From positions 62,001 through 126,000 of the forward strand of contig NZ_CAJZAI010000011.1 in the NCBI RefSeq assembly GCF_914271435.1: DNA of 64,000 nt, in the 5' to 3' direction. The notes beneath the pieces were generated by a model. The model worked only from the letters and a program-made list of their open reading frames with translations. It did no database searches and was not told the DNA's origin. The position numbers were made by a program, and so were the translations under genes. Below, piece after piece: positions 8,826 to 17,391 of this stretch (its first letter is position 1; each line of letters starts with the position of its first letter). The DNA comes from Cupriavidus laharis (GTDB lineage Bacteria > Pseudomonadota > Gammaproteobacteria > Burkholderiales > Burkholderiaceae).

Positions 8826-9150
8826 ATGGAGCAGTCGACCCATCAAGTTTCAAGCCACCTGCCGTTGCAGCAGTTCGTTGCCGGTGCCGTGGGCGAACTG
8901 GAGAGGCTTCACTACAGCAGACGATCGCTGGGGCGCTATCGCGCAGTCTGGCGACATCTCATCGCGTTTTGCCACGAGAGGAGCCTGGGAGATGAGTACT
9001 CGCAGGACCTGGTGACACAGTTTTGCACCGCGTATCAGATGCGTGATGGTGAATGCCTGAACTCACGCCAAGGGTGGCGACGGCATATCGTGTTTGCCCT
9101 TAAGGTTCTAGAACTGGCTCTGGGCTGCCCCAGCGAAGCACTCGACACGA
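8826..9150 (+). pseudogene. N-terminal fragment of a second tyrosine recombinase
   Basis: From ATG 8826 the frame gives an arm/core-binding type domain (LHYSRRSLGRYRAVWRHLIAF, residues ~30-50) as in N-termini of integrases from multi-recombinase elements; no catalytic domain follows. At about 9140-9150 the sequence switches into a Tn3 transposase in another frame and the integrase frame stops at 9179. A GGAG lies a few bases before the ATG. RIT (recombinase-in-trio) elements are known from Cupriavidus and could be the source; this is inference. The flank 8700-8770 has TTATGT and ACATAA near its ends. Confidence 0.55.
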
Positions 9151-11397
9151 CAGTTCGCGCAAGTGCTCGAACGTATTGAATGGCTAGTCGAAATTGGCGT
9201 TGACCGCCATCCCATCGGCCTCAACGATGTTCTGGTGCGGCGCTTTGCGCATCGCTTGGCGGCTCGCTCGCCATCGTTCAGCGCACGAATCAAGGAGCCG
9301 GCACGCACCCTCGAGGTGGGCTCGTTCCTACGATATTGCCTGCTCATTGCCACTGATCAATTGATCCTCATGTTTCAGCGCCGGGTGGCAGATCTATGGC
9401 GGCAGAGTGCCGACGGTGTAACGGCTCCCGTCGACTGGGCCGCACAATACAGGCAACTGCTCGATGAGCTAACCAGCTTGAATAGCGATGCGAGTATTTC
9501 AGATACGGAGCTGCGCTCGCATCTGGCTAACCTGGTAGCCGGCAAGAGAGCTCAGCGCGTACCAAGCCGGGCATCTGCAATCAGGCAGCGGCTAATCGAC
9601 GCCATTAGGCCCGTGCGCGCGTTACTAGTGGCGGTCGCGAAGCTTCCCTGGCAAGCCATCGGAGAACACCCCGCAATCGACGCTTTGGGCAAGCTGCGCG
9701 ACCTGTATGCGAGGGGCGATCGACGATTACCCAATGATGTGACCGCTCCTCGCCTAGGACAAGCCTGGGTCGAGGCCATCAGCGGTTCGGATCGCGAGCG
9801 CGCCTTCCGAGCATTTGAAGTCGCCACCCTGTTTGCCTTGCGTCGGGCCGTTCGCAACGGCTCGATTTGGATCGAGCATTCATTGAGCTTCAGAGGTCGC
9901 GAGCGCTTATTTCTGCCAGCCGAGCGTTGGCAGGCTGAAGCTCGGCGACACCATTCGCGGCTGTCGCTGCCAGCCCAAGCTGACGACTTCCTCAGGCCGT
10001 TACTTGAGCGCGTGCGCACAGGCATTGCCGCAGTGGCGGCAGCGACGCGCGCTGGTACGCTACGCGTGGATGACGAGCTGCACCTGGCACCACTAGCGGC
10101 ACAGGAAGAGGATCCTGAGGTCTCAAGACTGCAGGCCCGCCTTGACCGCCACATCGGCGATGTCCAGCTACCTGAGGTCATCCTGGCAGTGGACGCCCAG
10201 GCGCGCTTCAGCTGGCACATGCTCGGCCGCGAACCCCGGTCTGAGCAGGAGCTGCTAACGGTCTACGCCGGCATCCTGGCGCATGGCACGAGTCTGACGG
10301 CGGCCGAGTGTGCCAGGATGATTCCCCAATTGTCGGCCACAAGCATTCGCCAAGCCATGCGCTGGGCGGGCGATGAGCGGCGACTGGCCCAGGCTTGTAA
10401 AGCAGTTCTGGAGTACATGCACCGCCATCCGATCGCGGCAAGCTGGGGCCGGTCGGACCTCGCCTCCTCGGACATGATGAGCTTGGAGACGAGTCAGCGT
10501 GTCTGGCAGGCTCGGCAAGACCCACGGCGCCAAACCGCCTCGGTCGGCATCTATACTCACGTTCGAGATCGGTGGGGGATCTTCCACGCCCAGCCGATTG
10601 TGCTCAACGAAAGGCAGGCCGGCGCGGCAATCGAAGGCGTTATTCGGCAGGAGCGAATCGAGACCACGCAATTGGCAGTCGACACCCACGGCTATACGGA
10701 CTTTGCCATGGCCTTGGCCAGGCTTCTGGGATTCGACCTCTGCCCGCGGTTGCGCGAACTCAAGCAGCGTCGGCTATTTGTACCCCGCGGAACCGCTATC
10801 CCGGAAGAGATCGCAACCGTTTGCGTTGCCAACGTGGATACTGCAGCCATCGAGGCACATTGGGACTCCTTGGTACATCTGGCGGCCTCGGTGATGTCGG
10901 GACACGCCAGTGCAGTGGCAGTGCTGGGCCGATTTGGCTCGGCCGCCCGTGGTGACCCGCTCTACGAAGCCGGCGTGCAGTTGGGTAAGCTGCTGCGTAC
11001 CGCCTTTCTAGCCGACTACTTCGTCAATGCCTGCTTTCGGCGAGAGTTGTTGCGAGTGCTCAATCGCGGCGAGGCGGTCAACTCACTGAAACGTGCAATA
11101 TATACAGGTCGGATCTCGGCGGCCCAAGCCAAACGCACGGACGAGGTGCAAGCCGTTGCCGACGCGTTGAGCCTGTTGGCAAATATTCTGATGGCGTGGA
11201 ATACCGCCCAGATGCAGTCGATGCTCGATCAGGAGATAAGCCGGCGGCAGCCCATGCCAGCCGAGTTGTTCGGACGCATCGCGCCAACGAGGTTGGAGGG
11301 CATCAACTTGCGAGGCGTCTATCGCTTCCCGATTGAGCATTACACCGGACAGCTGCTGCCGTCCCAGACAGCACCCAAAACAAGGGCTGCAAGCTGA
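9151..11397 (+). pseudogene. Tn3-family transposase, 5'-truncated by fusion to an integrase fragment
   Basis: About 748 codons are open, against 979 in the intact copy at 19332-22271, so some 230 N-terminal residues (DNA-binding region) are missing. The frame is readable from QFAQVLERIEWL at 9151. The catalytic triad is kept: Asp in SSDMMSLE, Asp in AVDTHGYT and Glu in LNRGEAVN. A GTG at 9163 could start translation, but the protein would lack inverted-repeat recognition. No matching inverted repeats were found at either side, so the element is a relic. Confidence 0.8.
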
Positions 11398-11509
11398 AAT
11401 GAGACTGGCTTTGCCCCCAACTTTGCAAGATCCAGTGGTCGGCGTAAATGCATTTATAATCAATGACTTACATCAACAAGCCCGCGCCAAACCTAGGCTC
11501 GCAACCGTC

Positions 11510-11538
11510 GTAAATTGCACCAAAATCAAAGCCACCCC
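11510..11538 (+). repeat. 29-bp boundary sequence, copy 1
   Basis: GTAAATTGCACCAAAATC followed by AAAGCCACCCC recurs with about six mismatches at 54453-54481. Both copies directly abut a truncated kfrA-like/hns module. It looks like the end of an insertion sequence (IS21-like ends are one possibility), but no transposase for it is present. The preceding 11398-11509 holds no gene. Confidence 0.4.
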
Positions 11539-11921
11539 AGGCCGCGGCGCTGGCCGATCGGCTCGCGGTAGCCGAGCAGGCGCAACGCAAGGCGGCGGGC
11601 GACCTGGAGGCCGTGCAGGCGGAACTCGCCGCGGCACTGCGCCGGGCCGAGCGCGGCGAAGCGGAAGCGGCGCTCGCGCGCCAACTGCTGGCCACCTTGC
11701 GCGTCGCGCCGCGCGAACGCGACGGCGGTGGCGGTGGTGGAAGGCGGCGCAAGGGAGGCAGTTCGGCGGCGACCGCGCCGGAAGAGCAGGGCGACGGTCA
11801 GGGGGAAGCTCAACAGGATGAGCTGGGCGAAGAACAGGGCGACGAGCCGGGGGCGGCGCTACCCAACGATCAGGACGAAGGCAACGACAGTAGTGACGGC
11901 AGCGATGACAGCAAAGACTGA
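11538..11921 (+). pseudogene. KfrA-like coiled-coil protein, C-terminal fragment
   Basis: The frame is open without a start and encodes an Ala/Glu/Arg-rich heptad region (ALADRLAVAEQAQRKAAGDL and onward), a Gly/Arg/Lys patch (GGGGGGRRRKGG) and a very acidic tail ending DSSDGSDDSKD-stop. The coiled coil resembles KfrA-type plasmid proteins, whose N-terminal DNA-binding domain would be missing here. The stop overlaps the start of an hns-like gene (ATG 11905). A second tail copy lies at 13404-13541 and a third, shorter one just before 54538. KfrA assignment is tentative; truncation at 11538 is clear. Confidence 0.5.
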
Positions 11922-11968
11922 GCGGGCGGACGCGATCCGCTGGATCCAGGCGCAGATGGACGACGACG
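11905..11968 (+). pseudogene. 5' fragment of hns-like gene (copy a)
   Basis: ATGACAGCAAAGACTGAG begins the same protein as at 13525 and 54522 (MTAKTERADAIRW). Identity ends after QAQMDD, where unrelated sequence (DGQSPKL) follows. It overlaps the kfrA-like tail as in the other copies. Nothing else is coded up to the next gene at 12099. Confidence 0.75.
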
Positions 11969-12098
11969 GGCAATCCCCCAAGCTTGCATCACATAAACGC
12001 CGATGGGTAAGTTCGAACGACACGCAAGAGACAAGGTCTCACCGTCCATGGGATAGGAAGCGTCTGCACGTGCAGTGACTTCAATGAAGGAGAACGAA

Positions 12099-13349
12099 TT
12101 GGCCCCGAAGCAAGTGGTTGAACCCGTTGTCGCGAGCAATGCGACGGACGGACTTGGTCAGATGGAGCTTCCCATCGTTGAGGCGATGCGCGACGCGGAT
12201 CTCGTCATTGGTGAAGCCAGTGGTGCAGGCGTCGGTAGTGGCAGCGATGACACTCAGGCCCGACGCATGGACTTCTGGTCGACAAGCCGGGATAGCGGCC
12301 CGACGGCGACCGTGTCATATCGGCGCCGGCGGCCTTACACAGCCCCGGACGCTTCAACGGAAGACGTGGCACCGGAAGCATCGATGGAAGCCACCGCCGC
12401 GGAAGCGTTGACTGAATCTGACGCGCCGGAAGCGCCCATTGAAGCCATGCCCTCGGAAGCGACCACTGAAGCCGTGGCCGAAGCTCCGGTTGAAGTCCTG
12501 GCCACGGACGAACCGACGGAAGCTGCCGCCCAGGACGAACTGACCGAAACGGCCGCCCCGGTAGCACCGCGTTACGCCCCAGCTCCGGAAGCTGTGCCGG
12601 AAGAGGTGCAGGCCCCGAAGCGCGGTCGGAAGCCGAAAGCGCTCACCGAAACTGCCGCTGCGGAAGCTGCGCCGGAAGCGATGCGGGCCCCGAAGCGCGG
12701 TGGGAAGCCGAAAGCGCTCACCGAAACTGCTGCTGCGGAAGCTGCGCCGGAAGAGACGCGGGCTCCGCAGCGCGGTCGGAAGCCGAAAGCGCTCACCGAA
12801 ACTGCCGCCTCGGAAGCTGCGCCGGAGGAGACGCGGGCCCCAAAGCGCGGTCGGAAGCCGAAAATCCTAGCTGAAGTTGCCGCTCCGGAAGTCACGACTC
12901 AAGAGAACCCAACCCGGAAGCGCGGGCCGAAGCAGATAACACTGCCTGGAGTGGAGGCTGCCCCGGAAGCGCCGACTCAGAAGACGCGAACCCGGAAGCC
13001 GCGACAGGAGCAAAAAGCGCCTACCGCAACTCAAAGCCCGTCCCAATCCTCACTGCTCGCTCAACTGGCATCTGTCAATGCGCAACTTGAGCAGTTGCGA
13101 GCCACGGAAGTGCCAAAGGTCGTGGAGGAGATTCGGCAGTTGATGCAGGAGTACGACCTCAGCATTGAGGACATTGCGGGCAAGCCCAGTGTTGAGCCCG
13201 CTGCCCGCGCTGTTCCGACCAAGACGAAGGCCGCGCCGCCTCCGAGGTACCGCAACCCCAAGACGGGCCAGACCTGGTCGGGGCGCGGTCGGGCACCCGC
13301 GTGGATTGGCAAGAAGCCCGAGCGTTTCCTCATCGATCTCTTGTACTGA
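12099..13349 (+). CDS. H-NS-family protein with acidic repeats and AT-hook-like tandem repeats
   Basis: About 416 residues; the C-terminus is a recognisable H-NS module: an amphipathic helix (LLAQLASVNAQLEQL), a short linker (IRQLMQEYDLSIEDI) and the DNA-binding domain PPRYRNPKTGQTWSGRGR, whose GRGR loop enters AT minor grooves in H-NS proteins. Unusually, it is preceded by an acidic TEA/PEA-rich region (residues ~75-170) and four 25-residue repeats centred on KRGRKPK, an AT-hook-like core (one repeat reads RGGKPK), then RKRGPK and RKPRQE. Start choice: TTG 12099 has AAGGAG at 12087-12092 with 6-base spacing; ATG 12084 and GTG 12075 are in frame but have no ribosome site. Likely a nucleoid-associated protein with multivalent DNA contacts. 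It lies between two partial copies of a kfrA-like/hns locus. Confidence 0.85.
   Translation: MAPKQVVEPVVASNATDGLGQMELPIVEAMRDADLVIGEASGAGVGSGSDDTQARRMDFWSTSRDSGPTATVSYRRRRPYTAPDASTEDVAPEASMEATAAEALTESDAPEAPIEAMPSEATTEAVAEAPVEVLATDEPTEAAAQDELTETAAPVAPRYAPAPEAVPEEVQAPKRGRKPKALTETAAAEAAPEAMRAPKRGGKPKALTETAAAEAAPEETRAPQRGRKPKALTETAASEAAPEETRAPKRGRKPKILAEVAAPEVTTQENPTRKRGPKQITLPGVEAAPEAPTQKTRTRKPRQEQKAPTATQSPSQSSLLAQLASVNAQLEQLRATEVPKVVEEIRQLMQEYDLSIEDIAGKPSVEPAARAVPTKTKAAPPPRYRNPKTGQTWSGRGRAPAWIGKKPERFLIDLLY
12612..12911 (+). repeat. Four imperfect tandem 75-bp repeats in the AT-hook H-NS gene
   Basis: Units start at 12612, 12687, 12762 and 12837, each encoding APKRGRKPKALTETAAAEAA plus five residues with minor changes. 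The unit length is a multiple of three, so copy number can vary without a frameshift. Confidence 0.85.
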
Positions 13350-13403
13350 ACGACAGGTTGGCGGGCACGGCCGGTTCGCCCCCCTTCTGACTAGCACACT
13401 CGG

Positions 13404-13541
13404 CAGGCCGGAAGTTCGGCGGCCACTGCGCAGGAAGCCCAAGGGGAAGAGCCGGGCAACGAGCCGGGGGCGGCGGCGATGCCTGGCAACCAGGACGAAG
13501 GCAACGACAGCAGTGACGGCAGCGATGACAGCAAAAACTGA
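13404..13541 (+). pseudogene. KfrA-like acidic tail fragment, copy 2
   Basis: The frame encodes GSSAATAQEAQGEEPGNEP and ends DSSDGSDDSKN-stop at 13541, matching the tail of the 11538-11921 fragment with a shorter middle. It has no start. The stop overlaps the hns-like ATG at 13525 by 17 bases, suggesting an original kfrA-like/hns operon with coupling. Confidence 0.6.
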
Positions 13542-13785
13542 GCGGGCGGACGCGATCCGCTGGATCCAGGCGCAGATGGACGACTACGGGCTCACCCTCG
13601 AAGAGCTCGACGCGGCGGGGTGCTTCGCGCCGCCACCGCCGCCTCCACCGCCCGCACCACCGGCGCCGGTGGTTTGCTACCGCAACGCGGAAGGGCTCAC
13701 CTGGGACGGGCAGGGCGAGATGCCGTCGTGGCTCAAGCGGGCCGTCAATGCGGGGCAGAGCGTGGAGTTTTTCCGCGTGGGATAG
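13525..13785 (+). CDS. Small H-NS-like protein with acidic DNA-binding loop (copy b)
   Basis: An 86-residue protein: N-terminal helix region (ERADAIRWIQAQMDDYGLTL), a proline run (PPPPPPPPAPPAP), then an H-NS-like C-terminal domain CYRNAEGLTWDGQGEMPSWL and a final VEFFRVG. In standard H-NS the loop reads TWSGRGR; here it is TWDGQGE, removing the arginines that contact the minor groove. A similar acidic form is recalled from other Burkholderiales H-NS-like proteins. There is no long oligomerisation helix. It overlaps a kfrA-like tail and is followed by cpoB after 77 bp. This and 54522-54794 are the only intact copies of five. Function could be partner binding rather than direct DNA binding. 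Confidence 0.8.
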   Translation: MTAKTERADAIRWIQAQMDDYGLTLEELDAAGCFAPPPPPPPPAPPAPVVCYRNAEGLTWDGQGEMPSWLKRAVNAGQSVEFFRVG

Positions 13786-13862
13786 GCCCGCCGATGCATT
13801 TGGCCCTCAGACCAACGGCGATCTGACGAGGGCTCACCGACACAACCAACGACGACCCATTT

Positions 13863-14621
13863 ATGAAAGTACGCGTTTTTACCCTGTTGTGGGTCGCCGC
13901 CACGGCGAGCGGCGGCATGCTGCCACCCACGCCGGCACACGCCGGCGTGTTCGACGATGAGCAGGCGCGCAAAACGGTCATCAACCTGCGCGACCAGTTC
14001 AACAGCTTCCAGGCGACGGTTACCCAGCGCATTGAGCAGAACAGCCGCACCACACTCGACCTGCAGAACCAGCTCGAAGGCCTACGCCAGGAAGTCGCGC
14101 GACTACGCGGCCAGAACGAAGTGCTGCAGAACACGGTGGCGACGCTGCAGAAGCAGCAGAAGGACTACTACGCCGACCTGGATGCGCGCCTGAAGAAGTT
14201 CGAGCCGCAGCACGCTTCGGTCGAAGACCGCCAAGGCACGTCGCAGCCGGGCGAGAAGCCCGAATACGACGCCGCGCTCAAGCATTTCCAGGCGGGCGAC
14301 TTCAAGAGCGCCGGGAATTCGTTCTCGTCGTTTATCAAGAAGTATCCGCAGAGCCCGTACCTGCCGCTGGCGCAGTACTGGCTCGGCAACTCGCTCTACG
14401 CGCAGCGCGACTATAAAGGATCCACCTGGATGCTGCAGAAAATGATCCATGCCAACCCGACGCATCCCAAGGTGCCGGACGCCATGATCGCAGTTGCCAA
14501 TAATCAGCTCGAGTCCGGCCAGAAGGCTGCCGCGCGCAAAACGCTGGAACAGGTGGTGGCCAAGTATCCCGGTACCGAAGGCGCGCGTGCGGCGAACAAC
14601 CGGTTGAAGACGCTGAAGTGA
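13863..14621 (+). CDS. cpoB: CpoB/YbgF-like periplasmic TPR protein (complete copy)
   Basis: A 252-residue secreted protein of normal CpoB length. It has a signal peptide ending AHA (residue ~28), an N-terminal trimerising coiled coil (residues ~30-115, e.g. LDLQNQLEGLRQEVARLRGQ), a linker, and TPR repeats at residues ~138-250 (YDAALKHFQAGDFKSA, YWLGNSLYAQRDYKGS, RKTLEQVVAKYPGTEGA). CpoB coordinates outer-membrane constriction with peptidoglycan synthesis through the Tol system and normally follows pal. Here no tol or pal gene is near; instead it follows an hns-like gene, and a 3'-truncated second copy lies at 54872-55534. It is therefore probably an extra, relocated copy. No clear ribosome site precedes ATG 13863. 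Confidence 0.88.
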   Translation: MKVRVFTLLWVAATASGGMLPPTPAHAGVFDDEQARKTVINLRDQFNSFQATVTQRIEQNSRTTLDLQNQLEGLRQEVARLRGQNEVLQNTVATLQKQQKDYYADLDARLKKFEPQHASVEDRQGTSQPGEKPEYDAALKHFQAGDFKSAGNSFSSFIKKYPQSPYLPLAQYWLGNSLYAQRDYKGSTWMLQKMIHANPTHPKVPDAMIAVANNQLESGQKAAARKTLEQVVAKYPGTEGARAANNRLKTLK

Positions 14622-14670
14622 GTGGGGCGGCTTCCAGCCGACCGCACCACGCGCCGAAGGCCTGCTTTAG

Positions 14671-14845
14671 GCGGTGATCGTCCTTTTGCTGTAAATTGAT
14701 ACGATCGTGCTCCCAGATCTCTTGTGAATCAACGACTTGCGACAGAGTCGAAATTCTCGATAAAAGGGAAGTCGGAAAGCCTTGCTGCGGAGCGGCTTTT
14801 CCGGACGGTCACCGTATCAATCTGCAGCAAAAGGACGATCAACCC
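14671..14845 (+). mobile_element. 175-bp Tn3-derived inverted-repeat miniature element (TIME-like)
   Basis: About 40-bp terminal inverted repeats face each other at 14671-14710 and 14806-14845: left GCGGTGATCGTCCTTTTG..., right (reverse complement) GGGTTGATCGTCCTTTTG.... They are clearly related to the ends of the Tn3-family element at 19176-22540 (GGGGTAATCGTCCTTTT). The 95-bp interior has no credible gene. Such non-autonomous elements could be moved by the nearby transposase. Flanking pentamers (TTTAG / AACTA) do not match, so no target duplication is seen. Confidence 0.7.
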
Positions 14846-14928
14846 AACTACCAATGCTTGGGCTTCCTTAGGGTTCTAACGAATATAAGAGGGCAGAATT
14901 CCCTCACTCTTTGATGGCCTGCGGCTCC

Positions 14929-15840
14929 ATGAAACGGAAACTAGGATTTCGCCATATCGAGACGGTCCACGCGATCGTGCTGACGGGGTCGGTGACAGGG
15001 GCAGCAGCGCGCCTGCATCTCACACAGCCCGCGATCAGCAACATCTTGCGGGACGCCGAAGAGCGCCTTGGCTTTGCGCTATTTGAGAGGCGTGGTGGAC
15101 GCTTGTTACCGACACCCAGCGCAGATCAGTTGTTTGAGGAAATCGAGCGTTCCTTTATCGGATTGGACTCTATTAATGCCTGCTGTGAACGCATTCAACG
15201 CAACCAGCTAAGGCATCTGTCGGTTGCGTGCACCCCTGCCTTTGCTGCCGCCGTATTCCCGAGGCTGGCAGCCGCCTATATGCAGCGCTGCGCGGATGTA
15301 TTTCTGTCAGTCCATTCTCGGGACGCGCATCACGTCGCCGCCTTAGTCAGTTCCCGAAAGGCCGACATTGGCTTCGCACTTGAGGTGCCGCCGGTGCCTG
15401 GCGTGGAGAGCGCGGTGATCGCCGAACTCCCGATACTGTGCTACCTGCCGCCCGGCCACCCGCTCGCACGACGGGATGAGGTTACCCCGGAGCAATTGCT
15501 CGGCGAGCCGATGATTTCCCTATCGAGTATCGAGGGTATCGAAGAGCTGGTGGGGGCCGCATTTGGAGACTGCGGGGCTACTCCGGTTCCGGTGGCGGAA
15601 TGCCCGGCCGCCATCGCGGCCTGCGGCATGGTGGCGGGAGGGATTGGATTTACTCTGTTTGATTGTCTGCCGGCACAAATCTATGATCCCGCTCGCCTGA
15701 GCGTGAGGCGGTTCGCGGCGTCGCGCCGGTTGACGTACCGGGCATATTGGCCAAAATCCAAAACAGCGGATTTCGATCCCCAGCCGCTGGTCACGCTGGC
15801 GCGCGACATCATGGCAGAGATGGCGGCCAAGGACTTCTAG
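14929..15840 (+). CDS. LysR-family transcriptional regulator
   Basis: A 303-residue LysR regulator: N-terminal helix-turn-helix (TGSVTGAAARLHLTQPAISN, residues ~19-38) and an effector-binding domain (e.g. KADIGFALEVPPVPG). ATG 14929 is chosen because it gives the usual short N-terminus; ATG 14914 is also possible, and neither has a good ribosome site. Its stop overlaps the stop of the convergent FAD oxidoreductase gene by 2 bases. It probably regulates that oxidoreductase and/or the Bug gene at 17392; effector unknown. Confidence 0.9.
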   Translation: MKRKLGFRHIETVHAIVLTGSVTGAAARLHLTQPAISNILRDAEERLGFALFERRGGRLLPTPSADQLFEEIERSFIGLDSINACCERIQRNQLRHLSVACTPAFAAAVFPRLAAAYMQRCADVFLSVHSRDAHHVAALVSSRKADIGFALEVPPVPGVESAVIAELPILCYLPPGHPLARRDEVTPEQLLGEPMISLSSIEGIEELVGAAFGDCGATPVPVAECPAAIAACGMVAGGIGFTLFDCLPAQIYDPARLSVRRFAASRRLTYRAYWPKSKTADFDPQPLVTLARDIMAEMAAKDF

Positions 15841-17129
15841 CGGAAGCGCGCCAGTCCATAGGGGGCAGGGTCTAATGGGGCGGGGCCGCCGGTTATGAGG
15901 TGGGTGATTAGCCGGCCGGTCATTGGCGCTCCGGTCAATCCGGTATGGCCGTGACCGCTCGCAATGTAAAGTCCCGGGTGAGTCGGTGCTTCGTCGATGA
16001 TTGGCACGCTGTCTGGCGTAGAGGGACGAAGCCCAAACCATGTGCTGGCGCCCCTGGTAGCAATGCCTGGGAATAGGCTCTGAGCAGTAGCGAGGATCGC
16101 ATCCGCCCGCCTTTCGTCGGGCGGATGCCTCAGGCCTGCGATTTCGACGGTGCCTGCAAAACGCAGCCCGCCGTCCATCGGGGTCACAGCAACTGCCTTG
16201 TCCTTGTAGATAAAAGGACAGGGAACGGTGACGCCGGGATCGGGGAGTTGCACATGGTAGCCGCGCTCCGCTTCGAGAGGCAGGCGGATACCGAGCGGTC
16301 GCAACAGCTCTCCGGAGAAGGCGCCGGCGGCAACGACCACGCGCTCCGCGCGGTCGTCACCAAGATTACTCCACAGCCGGAATCCGGTACCATCCGCTTG
16401 CAGCTTCACAATACGCCGTTGCAGGATGCGCCCCCCCTCGCGCTCGAACCGGGCGGCCAGCGCTCCAGTCAGGCGCTGCGGATCTAGTGTGTGCGCGTGC
16501 TTGGGGAAGCATATGCCGCCGCGCACGTGGCCAGCCAGGCTCGGCATCATCTCTCGGAGCCGTGCCTCGCTCAGGCTTTCGTACTTAACGTCCTGCTGCC
16601 GGCGCAATTCATCCACAAGCCGGTCGGCCCGAGATCGGCCCTTGCTGGCAGACCACAGATGTAGTTGCCCGCCGGTCCTGATCAGTTCGTCACAGCCGTC
16701 CTTACCTAGTAACTCGCGATAGGCCTCCAAGGCCGGCGCGTGCAGGGCACGTAGCGCGTGTGACGCATGAATCACGCGTTTGCGTTTGCTGGCGCGCAGC
16801 CATGCAAACAGCCATGGCGCAGCTCGAACTAGGTGCGGTGGATAGATTGCAAGCGGACCGCTGGGATCGAGTAGCCAGCGCGGCAGTTGCCATACCATGC
16901 CTGGTAGGGCGATCGGGATGCAGCTGTCGACGCTGATTAGCCCAGCATTGCCGTATGATGCACCGCCCCCGGGGGCGAGCGTATCGTAGATAGTTACCTC
17001 GCAGCCTGCGCGCCGTAGCCACAGTCCGGTACAGAGACCGATGATGCCTGCACCGACGATGGCGATCTTGCCAAGGCGACTCGCATTGGTGGGCGCTGAG
17101 GGTGTCGGAAGATACGGATAGGCGTGCAT
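15837..17129 (-). CDS. FAD-dependent amino-acid oxidoreductase, DadA (D-amino-acid dehydrogenase) type
   Basis: A 430-residue flavoprotein of the DAO/DadA family, which oxidatively deaminates D-amino acids or related amines. The dinucleotide-binding motif IAIVGAGIIGLCTGLWLRR is at residues ~18-36, followed by YDTLAPGGGASYGNAG, as in DadA. The C-terminal flavin segment ASGHGHTGLTGAP closes the site. ATG 17129 is selected for length; no clear ribosome site is present. It is convergent with the LysR gene and divergent from the Bug gene. An extra copy of a DadA-like enzyme next to a solute receptor suggests use of a specific amino acid or opine, which cannot be named. Confidence 0.85.
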   Translation of the reverse strand: MHAYPYLPTPSAPTNASRLGKIAIVGAGIIGLCTGLWLRRAGCEVTIYDTLAPGGGASYGNAGLISVDSCIPIALPGMVWQLPRWLLDPSGPLAIYPPHLVRAAPWLFAWLRASKRKRVIHASHALRALHAPALEAYRELLGKDGCDELIRTGGQLHLWSASKGRSRADRLVDELRRQQDVKYESLSEARLREMMPSLAGHVRGGICFPKHAHTLDPQRLTGALAARFEREGGRILQRRIVKLQADGTGFRLWSNLGDDRAERVVVAAGAFSGELLRPLGIRLPLEAERGYHVQLPDPGVTVPCPFIYKDKAVAVTPMDGGLRFAGTVEIAGLRHPPDERRADAILATAQSLFPGIATRGASTWFGLRPSTPDSVPIIDEAPTHPGLYIASGHGHTGLTGAPMTGRLITHLITGGPAPLDPAPYGLARFR

Positions 17130-17391
17130 ATGTGAATGCCAATAGGATTGGGCGGCAGGGCTCCGGACAGGGTCGACACTGCGCCGGCTCTTACTTCCAT
17201 ATTGCGCGCGCATGCGAGATCTGGCGATTTCGCATTCGTGATAGCGTATTTGCAATCGTGATTCGACAAGGTCCTCATTTGCCTCCGAAGATTCGCTAAC
17301 GCGGCCCGGATCGCCGAGCGGCGGGCAGATGCCCCTCAGTTCAGCACGCGGCCGCAAATCAGCATCCAGACAACCGATAGGGGGAGCAAAC

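Noticed and set aside
12612-12911. CRISPR-like array from evenly spaced repeats
   Set aside because: The 75-bp units are contiguous, without spacers, and are coding repeats in frame within a protein gene.
14671-14845. Intrinsic terminator of cpoB formed by the long inverted repeat
   Set aside because: The two arms match transposon ends at 19176-22540 and are separated by 95 bp, so a miniature element explains them better.
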